From: Lachnospiraceae bacterium AC2029
GTDB taxonomy: Bacteria; Bacillota; Clostridia; Lachnospirales; Lachnospiraceae
Length of the DNA: 64,000 nucleotides
Direction of reading: 5' to 3'
Assembly: GCA_000703065.1 (NCBI GenBank)
Contig: JNLK01000001.1
Location: 434,001 to 498,000, forward strand
The stretch's first letter is position 1; every line of letters begins with the position of its first letter. The position numbers were made by a program, and so were the translations under genes. Shown here piece by piece: positions 18,989 to 28,593 of the stretch. The notes under the pieces were generated by a model. The model was given only the letters and a program-made list of their open reading frames with translations. It was not told the DNA's origin and did not search any database.

Positions 18989-19415
18989 CCCAAGCCCTCC
19001 TCTCTTGCTTTGTTAACTATTCGCAATAATTATTGTTTCTATCCTAAAAGTTTGTATTCTTCTCACAATTCGCCAGTATCTCCAAGTAATCCATTATCAT
19101 AACTATAATGCGCCGTTTTCTGTATATCAAATATTTATAATGTTGTGTTCAGGCATTTAAGTAACCACTTCTTTTCCAGCTATCACTGCATTCCACTGTA
19201 TTCGGCAACACTGCATCATCGTGAGTAACAACTCCTGACCCACCGAGAGAAAAAAGCCTTCGATCTGATAGGTGTAAAGGATACTTGCACTACAGACCAC
19301 GTGGATAAGTGTCTGAAAACACTTTGGTACAAGTTATATCATTTTCATATACAACAAGCATTCAACATCTTATACTTCACGCTTTTTATATCATATATCC
19401 AAAGCAAAATGGTAA
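18989..19415. other. Intergenic stretch with a gene remnant
   Basis: 427 bases between two glycosyltransferase genes. The right end of the stretch nearest the GT2 gene carries its ribosome binding site. The middle holds what looks like the tail of a hexapeptide acetyltransferase (entered separately). The remainder (19021-19140 and 19257-19415) is AT-rich and shows no convincing gene, RNA or terminator. Confidence 0.6.
19149..19256 (-). pseudogene. Possible acetyltransferase C-terminal remnant
   Basis: An open stretch of 35 codons reads LFSLGGSGVVTHDDAVLPNT and ends GYLNA. The pattern G(G/A)GSVVTxD..LPNTV is the end of the left-handed beta-helix in hexapeptide-repeat acetyltransferases of polysaccharide clusters (NeuD, WbbJ and CysE relatives). 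No continuous upstream frame is present, so this would be a dead fragment. The call rests on one short motif. Confidence 0.35.
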
Positions 19416-20531
19416 TCAGCCATCATATAGCTCTAACCACTTCGAGACAAACACATCTTTGCCAAATCCTTTCTCGGATAATTGCTGAGCACATTTGTTT
19501 CTATAATCAATATCCTTATTTCTCTTTATTCTCTTTATCGAATTTACCCATTCATCAATTTTATCAATAGAAATAATATCAACCAAGCCAAGTCCAATCT
19601 CAACTTCTGGTGTTACAGTGTCAGATACAATACATTTACAGCCAGCGGCTTGTGCTTCAATCATCGTGACAGGAAATCCTTCCCCCGGCAATGAAGGTAG
19701 TATCACGCAATCGCAACTCTTCATTATAGCTGGTACATCATATCGCTGGCCCGTTATAACAACCGTTTTGGATAAAGAAACTGCCAATTCTTTTATTTTC
19801 CCAAGATCGGTACCATCACCAACAAGAACATACTTAATATTAGGATTATTCTTTGTATGTTCAGCAAGTAAAATGTCAAACTCTTGATTTTTCATACTGC
19901 TCATTCTACCCACATGACCAATCACTATATCGTCATCATTTATTCCGAATTCATTTCTAATATCTGCTATATCCTTTTCAGAAACATCAAGGTATTTATT
20001 AACATCAACAGCATTGTAAATTAAAGTATAATTATTATTATTCCCAAACAAAAAATCTCCTGCCATTTTGCTACATGCAACTTTACATGTCGAATTCTTC
20101 ATGTATAAAAATCTGAATATAGGAACTGCAATAATGCGTTTTAATGCTGACGCTTTCCTTTGAATAGTTGTAACATGAGAATGACATATTCTTTTGTTAA
20201 TTCCAGCTTTTTTTGCCGCTAACAGTGCAACTCCTGACTGCATGGATGTATGAGTATGTATTGCATTATACTTTATTTGTGAACTTTCAATTATTTTTTT
20301 TATTTCCTGATAGTATTTTTTTATGCCTAGTATTCTAACATCTCCTTCAAGTATATATACAGTTGAGCCACTATCACGTAATCGTTTCACAACATTCATA
20401 TCCGTTGTGCCTTTATGTGTTATAAAATCAAAATGATACTTATTGCTATCCATATTATTCATAACATCAAGTACAACAGAAGTATCACCGCCACGGCCTA
20501 TATATCCTATTACATGTAAAACATTATACAT
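19416..20531 (-). CDS. GT4 family glycosyltransferase (EpsF-like)
   Basis: A 371-residue GT-B enzyme. The acceptor domain starts YNVLHVIGYIGRGGDTSVVL; the donor domain has DIVIGHVGRMSSMKNQEFDI near residue 205, IKYVLVGDGTDLGKIKE, and PSLPGEGFPVTMIEAQAAGC near 280, where the E(x7)E pair binds the nucleotide sugar. AAGGA lies nine bases before the ATG. It follows the TupA-like gene by 32 bases. The linkage made is unknown. Confidence 0.93.
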   Translation of the reverse strand: MYNVLHVIGYIGRGGDTSVVLDVMNNMDSNKYHFDFITHKGTTDMNVVKRLRDSGSTVYILEGDVRILGIKKYYQEIKKIIESSQIKYNAIHTHTSMQSGVALLAAKKAGINKRICHSHVTTIQRKASALKRIIAVPIFRFLYMKNSTCKVACSKMAGDFLFGNNNNYTLIYNAVDVNKYLDVSEKDIADIRNEFGINDDDIVIGHVGRMSSMKNQEFDILLAEHTKNNPNIKYVLVGDGTDLGKIKELAVSLSKTVVITGQRYDVPAIMKSCDCVILPSLPGEGFPVTMIEAQAAGCKCIVSDTVTPEVEIGLGLVDIISIDKIDEWVNSIKRIKRNKDIDYRNKCAQQLSEKGFGKDVFVSKWLELYDG

Positions 20532-20563
20532 AATATCGATTCCTTAAATTCGAGATAGATTAT

Positions 20564-21421
20564 TTATAAATGAAGCAGTTTTCCTTTTTCCAATATAAAA
20601 CTATCACTAAGATATGGCAAAACACACGATGCAGGTGAAAAAGTCAATTCCCCAAAATGAATTTTGCCATTTATATCATACAAATCAACCCGGACGAAAT
20701 CAAAGTCCTTAGCTAGTACTCGACTAATGTCCAGCATTTTATCTAGATCTTTAGGTCTTTCAATTTCTGTTAGATTCTTATGTGAGCCTATTATTTCATC
20801 AATTGGTTGCCAATCAAGCGTATAAAGCTTTAACTTTAACCCACTTGCACGATTGCTACAAACCAAAATAAAATCAGGGCGACCATGAAAACAATGTATT
20901 TTGTAATCAATGATGTTTTCAGTATCTTGCAAGAATTCTTCAAAGATAATTCTATGTGGTATCTTCTTATAATGTAACTCTATACAAGCGCGTCCATAGT
21001 CGTGATTAAACCAATCTTTTGCTTTTTTATATAATACTGCCTTTTCAATCTTACTTTTAGCTTCACATATCAAATTCATTTCGCATCCATGAGTAGCTTT
21101 CATTGCAAACTGCTCAGGAAGCGCATCGTAATCTATCTCATCTATGTGACTACATACAGGGGCACAAAGCGGAACAAGTATATCCTCAAGTCCTTTTTCC
21201 TTCACATAGGCTCTTACTTCATATTTATCTGTGCATTTAATCTTTAATGATTCTTCTCTATTTAGTTCAATCCAACAGAGTTTATCTGTCAACGTTTTGG
21301 GCGCTTTAAGATCAATTTTTCTGTGAAAACGTACTCTTGCATCAAATTTCTTTGCAAATGCTACTCCAAATATTTTTGACGTGATATTCAAAAAAAACCT
21401 ATATACATTCCTTAATTCCAT
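20564..21421 (-). CDS. TupA-like ATP-grasp protein
   Basis: A 285-residue protein of the TupA-like ATP-grasp family, named after a teichuronopeptide biosynthesis protein and common in polysaccharide loci. Visible marks are KTLTDKLCWIELNREESLKI near residue 42, KCTDKYEVRAYVKEKG, FAMKATHGCEMNLIC near 105, RIIFEEFLQDTENIIDYKIH near 155 and DFDFVRVDLYDINGKIHFGE near 235, the metal-binding strand. It may attach an amino acid or peptide to the polysaccharide. GAGGG lies six bases before the ATG, and it follows the GT2 gene by 19 bases. Confidence 0.88.
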   Translation of the reverse strand: MELRNVYRFFLNITSKIFGVAFAKKFDARVRFHRKIDLKAPKTLTDKLCWIELNREESLKIKCTDKYEVRAYVKEKGLEDILVPLCAPVCSHIDEIDYDALPEQFAMKATHGCEMNLICEAKSKIEKAVLYKKAKDWFNHDYGRACIELHYKKIPHRIIFEEFLQDTENIIDYKIHCFHGRPDFILVCSNRASGLKLKLYTLDWQPIDEIIGSHKNLTEIERPKDLDKMLDISRVLAKDFDFVRVDLYDINGKIHFGELTFSPASCVLPYLSDSFILEKGKLLHL

Positions 21422-21440
21422 TTTAATCCCTCAAGATGTT

Positions 21441-22208
21441 TTATTTCTTAAAGTATATTCTTTTCCAAACAGCAAAAACGGCATATCTGACAAAGCAATA
21501 ACAGCTAAAGGGTAGAGAAAGATGTTCTATGTCCCTATATAAGTGCCAGATTCCCTTTACAGCCTTAATTTTATTGCTGGATAGCGATCCTTCAGCTCTA
21601 CGATACTCTGCAAGTATCTCCTTCATACCATAACACTCATGCCCCGCCTTTAAGATTTGAAGCCATGTAGCTGCATCCTGGCGTCTTCTGATATTGGGCA
21701 TAACAAGAAGTTCTTTATCAACCTTTTCTGTGTCCACCATAATGCCTACAGTTTGCAGAAGATTGTTTGTGAGAAATCCAACATAGTCTACCTTGGGTAG
21801 CATATGAACCTCTTTCCCCTTCTTATTACCATCATCATCAATCACTTCATAGGATGCACAGGAAAAACCACACCCCTTTTTACGCATAAACTTGACCTGT
21901 TTTTCCAACTTACTTGACTTCCATATATCATCAGCATCTAAATATGCTACGAAACGTCCGGTAGAAGCTCTCATTGCCTTTGTTCTTGCCGCACCAGCAC
22001 CTGCATTCGTTTCTTGTCTTAGAAGCTTAATACGAGAATCTATTGCTGAAAACCGTTCAACAATCTCACACGTCTTGTCTGTAGAACAATCATCCACAAT
22101 TATCATTTCCCAGTTTTGATAGGTTTGTGCTTGAACTGACTTCATGGTTTTAGCAATATATTTTTCGCTGTTATATGAAGGTGTGATAATTGATACCTTA
22201 TATTCCAT
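21441..22208 (-). CDS. GT2 family glycosyltransferase
   Basis: A 255-residue GT-A enzyme close to the EpsJ/WcaA type. KVSIITPSYNSEKYIAKTMK, WEMIIVDDCSTDKTCEIVER and GRFVAYLDADDIWKSSKLEK are the three diagnostic segments, and RRRQDAATWLQILKAGHECY near residue 175 is the conserved acceptor-side motif. AAGGA is present upstream of the ATG. It begins 17 bases after ugd, suggesting it may use UDP-glucuronate or act early in the repeat unit, although that is position-based inference. Confidence 0.93.
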   Translation of the reverse strand: MEYKVSIITPSYNSEKYIAKTMKSVQAQTYQNWEMIIVDDCSTDKTCEIVERFSAIDSRIKLLRQETNAGAGAARTKAMRASTGRFVAYLDADDIWKSSKLEKQVKFMRKKGCGFSCASYEVIDDDGNKKGKEVHMLPKVDYVGFLTNNLLQTVGIMVDTEKVDKELLVMPNIRRRQDAATWLQILKAGHECYGMKEILAEYRRAEGSLSSNKIKAVKGIWHLYRDIEHLSLPFSCYCFVRYAVFAVWKRIYFKK

Positions 22209-22225
22209 CTTTCAAACATTCCTTT

Positions 22226-23458
22226 TTAGTCTCTACGGAATAGGTCACGGGTATAAACCTTCTCTTCAACGTCCTTCAAATCATCACTAAATCTGTTGGC
22301 TATGATTGCCTGACTAATCCTCTTAAACTCCGCCAGATCATTCATAACTTTAGATCCAAAGAACGTCGATCCGTCTTCAAGCGTCGGTTCATACACAATC
22401 ACTTTCGCACCCTTCGCTTTAATCCTCTTCATGACCCCTTGGATACTGCTCTGCCGGAAGTTGTCACTGTTGCTCTTCATAGTGAGACGATATACACCGA
22501 TAATACACTCTCGCTCGTCAGATGCTTTAAAATCCCCACGGTTGTAATAATCATAATACCCGGCAAGTTTTAACACCCTGTCAGCGATAAAATCCTTACG
22601 AGTTCTGTTGCTCTCTACTATCGCTTCTATAAGGTTCTCCGGTACATCCTGGTAATTAGCCAATAGCTGCTTTGTGTCTTTCGGCAAGCAGTACCCGCCA
22701 TAGCCGAAGCTCGGGTTGTTGTAGTAATCCCCTATCCTTGGATCTAAGCTGACACCTTTAATGATCGCAGCCGTATCCAGGCCTTTCATTTCAGCATAGG
22801 TATCTAATTCGTTGAAGTAACTCACCCTCAGCGCCAAGTATGTGTTCGCAAAAAGCTTCACAGCCTCTGCCTCAGTTGTGCCCATCCTTAACACTTCCGG
22901 CTCATTCAATGCTGCATCCTTCAATAACTGAGCGAATACGCCCGCCTTCTCACCCTCGCCGCCGACGATGATGCGTGATGGGTAGAGATTGTCATAGAGA
23001 GCCTTAGACTCCCTTAAGAACTCAGGACTGAACAGGATACGATCCGTCTTATACTTTTCCCGGACATGCTTTGTGTAGCCCACAGGGATTGTGGACTTGA
23101 TGACCATGGTGGCAGTAGGAGAACTTGCAAGCACCAGCTCAATCACTGATTCGACAGCTGATGTATCGAAGAAGTTCTTATTCGGATCATAATTGGTAGG
23201 CGCAGCGATGATCACAAAGTCAGCTGTAGAATACGCAGCTGCTCCATCGAGTGTCGCCGTTAGGTTCAGTTTCCTCTTACCATCTTTTGCTTCAGTCAGG
23301 TACTTCTCTATATAATCATCTTGAACCGGACTCTTCCAATCGTTAAGCATAACTACTTTGGATTGGACGACATCCACAGCAGTAACTACATTGTTTTGGG
23401 ATAGAAGTACTGCAAGGCTTAAGCCCACATATCCAGTTCCGGCAACTGCAATTTTCAT
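22226..23458 (-). CDS. ugd: UDP-glucose 6-dehydrogenase
   Basis: A 410-residue nucleotide-sugar dehydrogenase that oxidises UDP-glucose to UDP-glucuronate with two NAD+. The Rossmann start is [20 protein letters not shown], the hinge carries [20 protein letters not shown] near residue 145, and the catalytic cysteine is in [17 protein letters not shown] near residue 250. The length is usual for the family. It shows that the region A polymer probably contains glucuronate or a derivative. It is the first complete gene after the truncated sugar transferase, with 423 bases between. Confidence 0.96.
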   Translation of the reverse strand: MKIAVAGTGYVGLSLAVLLSQNNVVTAVDVVQSKVVMLNDWKSPVQDDYIEKYLTEAKDGKRKLNLTATLDGAAAYSTADFVIIAAPTNYDPNKNFFDTSAVESVIELVLASSPTATMVIKSTIPVGYTKHVREKYKTDRILFSPEFLRESKALYDNLYPSRIIVGGEGEKAGVFAQLLKDAALNEPEVLRMGTTEAEAVKLFANTYLALRVSYFNELDTYAEMKGLDTAAIIKGVSLDPRIGDYYNNPSFGYGGYCLPKDTKQLLANYQDVPENLIEAIVESNRTRKDFIADRVLKLAGYYDYYNRGDFKASDERECIIGVYRLTMKSNSDNFRQSSIQGVMKRIKAKGAKVIVYEPTLEDGSTFFGSKVMNDLAEFKRISQAIIANRFSDDLKDVEEKVYTRDLFRRD

Positions 23459-23881
23459 AGTTTATATCCATTCTCCTCTGTATAAAAATCTTTGTGGTCA
23501 TCTATGGTCTCGGTAAGTAATCAAACCTTCTGTACCATCAGAACTTCTGATACACATTGTGGTCCCCGCAAGTTCTCGATACACTTACCAATTTATTTTT
23601 ACTTTTCGGCGCCCTTCCTTACAATAAAGCTTTCTGGTAGAAACCTATTCCTTCCACTTGTCTTAATCTCGGTATCATCATAAATGAACTGATCCTTATG
23701 TTCCTTGTTGAAAGGTGTTTGCATCTTAGATATCAATGCCGCTTCTGCACGTTCTCTATGCTGCCTTCTGCACTCACACCTGTGAGTGCCACTTCTACGT
23801 AGCGATCCTTACTAAGCGTTGTTCAACTGTGCGCGGAGTTGAAAAGGATTGATGTTGCATACTTCTACGATGACCTTTCAT
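23459..23881. other. Intergenic stretch with a palindrome and a short unassigned frame
   Basis: 423 bases between ugd and the sugar transferase tail. A 20-base palindrome GCACTCACACCTGTGAGTGC lies at 23770-23789. On the minus strand a 69-codon open stretch (23599-23808) ends with PESFIVRKGAEK; it has no clear ribosome binding site before its inner ATG and matches nothing I recognise. It could be a remnant of a displaced gene. No intrinsic terminator with a U-tract was found. Confidence 0.5.
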
Positions 23882-24185
23882 TTACTCCGCCCCCTTGCCC
23901 ATCAGCACCACGCCAACGGTTTTGAACAGTATCTTAATATCTAAAAGAAGACTCCAGTTCTCGATATATTCCTGATCCAGTCTCACAACTTCATCGAAAT
24001 CCGTAATTTCACTTCGTCCACTCACCTGCCACATTCCGGTAATCCCTGGCTTCATTCCTGCACGGCTTCTGTGTTCAAGTCCATACTCCTTCCATTCGTT
24101 CATCGTGCACGGCCGCCAGCCCACTAAAGACATGTTTCCAATAAGTACATTTAGGAACTGAGGGAATTCGTCTCCCGTTGTCAAG
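23882..24185 (-). pseudogene. Initiating sugar-phosphate transferase, C-terminal fragment
   Basis: The last 100 or so residues of a WbaP/WcaJ/CpsE-type phosphoglycosyl transferase, which normally starts repeat-unit synthesis by moving a sugar-1-phosphate to undecaprenyl phosphate. FPQFLNVLIGNMSLVGWRPC, GMKPGITGMWQVSGRSEITD and EYIENWSLLLDIKILFKTVG are intact, but similarity stops abruptly at about 24180. All membrane helices and the front of the catalytic domain (including the catalytic Asp-Glu pair) are missing. The break coincides with the left edge of the accessory island, so the gene was probably cut by insertion or deletion there. The frame stays open to 24208 from a TTG but those residues are unrelated. 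Confidence 0.88.
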
Positions 24186-24208
24186 ATAGGGAAACAGAAA
24201 AATTGCAA

Positions 24209-24640
24209 TAATTATTGCTGAAACCCCAGTCCCCTTGCGGAATCTGGGGTTTCAAGCATTTTTGCATTAAATTTGCATAATGTTTTTCTATGGATAATAT
24301 GGTCAAATACCATTGAAAATAGGCTTACTGTTTATGAAATAATAAGACAAAAGGACAGAGAAAAAGCCCACCAAGCCTTATAAAATAAGGGATGATGGGT
24401 ATTTATGCAGAAAGCTCCCAAAAAGGGCATATTAAAAACGCCATGAAAAAAGATATGAAAAATGCTTGAAAAATCGATGTGCAAAATGACAATAAGACGT
24501 CCACCACCTCCAATGAAAAGGCCGATGGACATTATCTCTGAGCATTTCAAATATTATTCTTAGACAAAAAAAGAACCGGATTATTAATCGCTCCGGTTCT
24601 TGATGCTAATACTTTGTGATTGTTTATAATACTGAACAAG
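24209..24640. other. Non-coding stretch at left edge of the island
   Basis: 432 bases with no gene. At 24196-24217 there is an AT-rich palindrome (GCAATAATTATTGC), followed by a 10-base-pair inverted repeat (GAAACCCCAG at 24220-24229 and CTGGGGTTTC at 24244-24253). The middle is A-rich. The intrinsic terminator of the zinc-ribbon gene lies near the right end. The inverted repeats right next to the sugar-transferase break make this a candidate element end. Confidence 0.55.
24564..24601 (-). terminator. Intrinsic terminator after the zinc-ribbon gene
   Basis: On the minus strand AAGAACCGG pairs with CCGGTTCTT across a 13-base loop and is followed by seven T residues. It lies about 40 bases after the zinc-ribbon gene stop. 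Confidence 0.85.
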
Positions 24641-27004
24641 TCAAGAATGCTCTTCCTCAACTGTTACATTTCTATCCTTTTCTATACCTTCCTCTTTACA
24701 TCGGTTTTGAGTATTCTTGCAATACGGGCAAGTTCTTCTTTCCTTATTAGGCGCTGTCCTTGTATATATTTCAGCCGCCCAGGAATGGCCCTGTTTGCAT
24801 ATCCAATATACTCTTTTTGCGGATCCGCAGGTAACCTCCGAGGGTAAAAGATCATTTTTCTCATAATCCCATTCTTCGGCAAGTTCTGGAAATTTAGTCC
24901 CAAGATCATTAAACCCCTTCAGGGCCTTCTTTCCTGTGCAATAAGGACACCCTGTAGGATTATGAGACTTCGTCCGAGCCATAATTGAAGCTTCCCATTC
25001 ATGGCCGCACTTTCCTTTCCACCATACCTTCTTATCATTACTTGCAATAACCATATTAGGTGTTAAATCTCCATTTAAGGTGGGGTGCCACTCTTCAGCA
25101 ATATCTGGACGAGTGGTCAGAAGATCATTAAACCCTTGAAGTAGTTTTTTATTCAGGCAGTAAGGGCATCCTTTTGCTCTCACCTGAAGTTGAATTCGAT
25201 TATTCCATGAGTGCCCTTTTTCGCAGATCCACCAAACATATTTCCCCGACGAGCTCGTAAACTGATCCGGAATACTATCGTTCTTTTGATAATCCCAATA
25301 TTTAGCAATTTCCGGATACTCTGTTTTCAAATCATTTTCTCCTATGAGAGTATATGTTCCGCGACAATAAGGGCATCCATTTCCTCTAGCACGATTATTG
25401 ATCGTAGCCTTCCATTCATGACCACATTTTCCTTTCCACCATACCATTTTCCCTGAACTGGGCAAAAAGTCAGCTGGAGACTTGTTTTTATTCTTCTCAT
25501 AATTCCATTCAACTGCAAGGTCCGGTCGAACTGTCGCCAAATCGGTTTCACCAGGATTAACAATCTTATGTCCACAATATGGGCAACCACTTCCCTTTAC
25601 ACGGTTATATACTTCAACAAACCACTCATGTCCTTTTTCACATTTCCACCAATACTTCTTATCCGCGTTTTTATTCACCTCTGACGGATCTATTCCGTTC
25701 TTTTCATAATCCCATTCTTTCGTTAATTCCGGATAATTACTTTCAAGATCATTAAATCCCTTCAGTGCTTTCTGTCCTGAACAGTATGGGCATCCGTTCC
25801 CAGCCATCCGATCCCTTGGAGGTGCCTGCCACTCATGACCGCATTTTCCATGCCACCAGACTTTTCGACCTGAAAAAGGCTTTAATTCAGACGGAGTTAG
25901 TTTTCCATTTTTCTCATAGTTCCACTCTGCTGCTAATTGAGGATTAATTGTAGCTAAATCCGTCTCCCCTTTGATCACTCTGTGGCCTGAACAATACGGG
26001 CATCCAGACCCCTTTCCATTTCTGAAATCTGGTCTTCCTGCCCTTTGGTTCGGACTCGCCTTCCATTCATGCCCTCTATCACATATCCACCAATATTTTC
26101 TGGTTGTTTGACCATTTACCATGTCTGGCGTAACCTTACCATTCTTCTTCTGATTCCATTCTTTCACTAATTGAGGATACTTGATCGACAGACTATTATT
26201 ATGGTATGCAACCAAATATCTTTCCAAAATCAGATTTCTGTCTCTTTCAACGTCAATATCACAATTTGCCTTTAACAATGCAAAAAGTGCTTTTATGGCA
26301 TTTGTGAGGCTTTCGATATCATTCGGCTTACAGTTCAGAATCGTAAGATTATCATCCTTGGGCAGTTCGATTGCTCCTTCCTCTCTAATCCGGATCAATC
26401 GTACCCCCTTATCCCGACACAAGTCATTTTTTATAAGATCATTCTTTATTGAGTTCTTTTTATTATGCCAAATCCATCCATCATATTCTATAGCCGTATT
26501 CAAGTTGGGGATAAATATGTCTAATTCCTTTCCATACTCCATATAGCTATTGATAGCATCAGGATAGACCATGCAAATATAATAATATACAGCCTGTTCC
26601 GGAAACGATGTTTTCAATCCCTTTGCACATTCAGGGCAACCGGTTCCATGCAACCCTCTCAGATTGATCATGGTTCTATACTTGTGTCCATATTTGCATA
26701 TCCACCATGCTTTTCTGGAAGAACCTGCAGACACATTCTCCGGGGTCATGTCTCCATTTTTTTCATAATCCCATTCATCAACCAAATCTGGATTGGTAGT
26801 TGCAAGATCATTAATCCCTTTAATGCATCTTCTTCCTGAGCAAAACGGACATCCTGTTCCTTTATCCCTGTTGGAAACACTCGCTATCCATTCATTATGA
26901 CAGACTCTACACTTCCACCAAACACGCTTATCACTTTTATAGGCAATAGCATTTGGCAACAAACCCTGGTTCTTTTCATAGTTCCACTCCTCTGCCAATT
27001 CAGG
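24641..27004 (-). pseudogene. Zinc-ribbon repeat protein with nuclease-like domain, C-terminal part of a split gene
   Basis: About 785 codons, severed from its first 88 codons by the insertion sequence next to it. It consists of nine units of about 65 residues with the plan NDLxTxxPxLAxEW(x)EKNGxxxP...WWKCxxGHEW...GCPYC, the treble-clef zinc ribbon of the DUF4379 type, with four cysteine/histidine ligands each. After the second unit a region (about residues 135 to 215) reads SFPEQAVYYYI, ELDIFIPNLNTAIEYDGWIW and VRLIRIREE, the pattern of a Vsr/DUF559-like PD-(D/E)XK nuclease. The likely role is nucleic-acid binding and cutting. A GTG inside the IS end keeps the frame open upstream, so a shortened protein might still be made. 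It ends just before an intrinsic terminator. Confidence 0.82.
26995..27004. repeat. Target-site direct repeat, left copy
   Basis: CCAATTCAGG, identical to 28913-28922 on the other side of the insertion sequence. It codes PEL in the split zinc-ribbon gene. The true duplication may be 8 bases if the element ends with the same outer bases. Confidence 0.85.
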
Positions 27005-27141
27005 TAGTGTCAAATTTGACACTACAAATTTGTTACAATTCCTTTATTTTACGGGGTTCAAATAAAAAATGAGCATTGACCCCCTTTTTCGTGTATAATA
27101 TCCGCGACCAAACATCAACCATACAGAAGGAGACAATGCTC

Positions 27142-28593
27142 ATGGTTATTATACAGTATCTTTGCGAAATTATACAGTTTTTATATCAACAAAATTGTTG
27201 GCTGATTAATTTCATCTGCCATTACATCCCATTGAAACAATGGTCTTTCGATGACTCGCATTCACCCAAATATCAAAAGTACAAAGTTGATCAGCTCCCA
27301 AAGATTGTGTACCACAGCCAGGATTGGAATTGGCAGGATCTAAACCGTTACTATACCTGGAAATATGGGAAGCCCATTAAACCTGTACGCCATCGATCCG
27401 AGTGTGACATTCCTGAAGATTGCACCTGCCCATGTTGCAAGGCTCCTCATCCTTTTCTTTACCGTAACAACGGCAGGCGCGGTCAGTTGCTATGTAAGGT
27501 CTGCAGCACTCTGTTTCATCCGGATGAGAATCGCTTTTCAAAAGTTCTGACTCTGAAATGTCCACACTGCTCTCATACCTTGGAACATAAGAAGGATCGG
27601 AAACACTTCGTCATCCACAAGTGTATCAACCCCCAATGCCCTTACTATCTCCACAATCTCAAAAAAGTTGATAAAGAGGACCTGGAGAAAGAACACGGAA
27701 AAGCTAAATACAAACTCCACTATATCTACCGTGAGTTCACGATAGATTTCTTTAAAATGGACATCACATCTCTTCCGAAGAATGCGTCCTCCCTAAAGTT
27801 CAGCAAACACAACGCCTACATCATGTCTCTCTGCCTTACTATGCATGTGAATCTTGGACTTTCCCTCCGTAAGACTTCGCAGGCTCTTAAGGATTTGTAC
27901 GATATCTCCATATCACATCAGATGGTGGCAAACTATTGTAAAACCGCGGCCATCTGCATTAAACCCTTCGTTGATACCTACCCTTACGAGAAGAACTCTG
28001 TATTTGCAGCTGACGAAACATATATCAAGGTTCGTGGTATCAAAGGGTATATCTGGTTTATCATCAACGCCGCATCCCGCGCAATCATCGGATATCAGGT
28101 ATCCGACAACCGTGGTGTCGGTCCATGTATCATGGCTATGCGTATGGCTTTCCAACACATGAAAGAGTTACCTGAAAAGTTCCGGTTTATCGCTGATGGT
28201 TACAGTGCATATCCTCTTGCGGCTCAGCAGTTTTTTCGTCAGTTTGGCGATAATTTCAAGTTTGAAATCACTCAGGTAATCGGCCTCACCAACGATGACG
28301 CAGTCTCAAAGGCTTTTCGGCCTTACAAACAGATGATTGAACGGCTAAACCGTACATACAAGGCGTCCTATCGTCCAACAAACGGATTTGATAACTACGA
28401 CGGAGCGAACTACGACCTTGCGCTCTGGGTGGCTTATTATAACTTTCTACGACCTCACCAACACCATCGTTTCCGCCCTCCAGTCGAAGATGAAATGATC
28501 AGAAACGGTGGAAATATGCCTGGCAAATGGCAGCTCATGATTCTCCTGGGTCAACAGACCATTCTTAATATGCAGAATGCAACAACCGTATAA
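27142..28593 (+). CDS. DDE transposase, IS6/IS240-like catalytic domain with zinc-ribbon N-terminus
   Basis: About 483 residues. The N-terminal half has two cysteine clusters (CTCPCCKAPHPF with CKVC near residues 95 to 120, and LKCPHC with CINPQCPYY near 135 to 165), likely zinc ribbons for DNA binding. The catalytic domain holds AADETYIKVRGIKGYIWFII (first Asp), RFIADGYSAYPLAAQQFF (second Asp) and YKQMIERLNRTYKASYRP (Glu), in the arrangement of the IS6/IS240 family, but the protein is twice the usual length for it. AAGGAG lies nine bases before ATG 27142; an ATG two codons earlier is too close to that site. A TATAAT lies about 40 bases upstream with no clear -35 box. Confidence 0.9.
   Translation: MVIIQYLCEIIQFLYQQNCWLINFICHYIPLKQWSFDDSHSPKYQKYKVDQLPKIVYHSQDWNWQDLNRYYTWKYGKPIKPVRHRSECDIPEDCTCPCCKAPHPFLYRNNGRRGQLLCKVCSTLFHPDENRFSKVLTLKCPHCSHTLEHKKDRKHFVIHKCINPQCPYYLHNLKKVDKEDLEKEHGKAKYKLHYIYREFTIDFFKMDITSLPKNASSLKFSKHNAYIMSLCLTMHVNLGLSLRKTSQALKDLYDISISHQMVANYCKTAAICIKPFVDTYPYEKNSVFAADETYIKVRGIKGYIWFIINAASRAIIGYQVSDNRGVGPCIMAMRMAFQHMKELPEKFRFIADGYSAYPLAAQQFFRQFGDNFKFEITQVIGLTNDDAVSKAFRPYKQMIERLNRTYKASYRPTNGFDNYDGANYDLALWVAYYNFLRPHQHHRFRPPVEDEMIRNGGNMPGKWQLMILLGQQTILNMQNATTV

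Noticed and set aside
24332-24550. Small protein gene in the gap next to the sugar transferase fragment
   Set aside because: There is no ribosome binding site, the composition is low in complexity, and no family was recognised.
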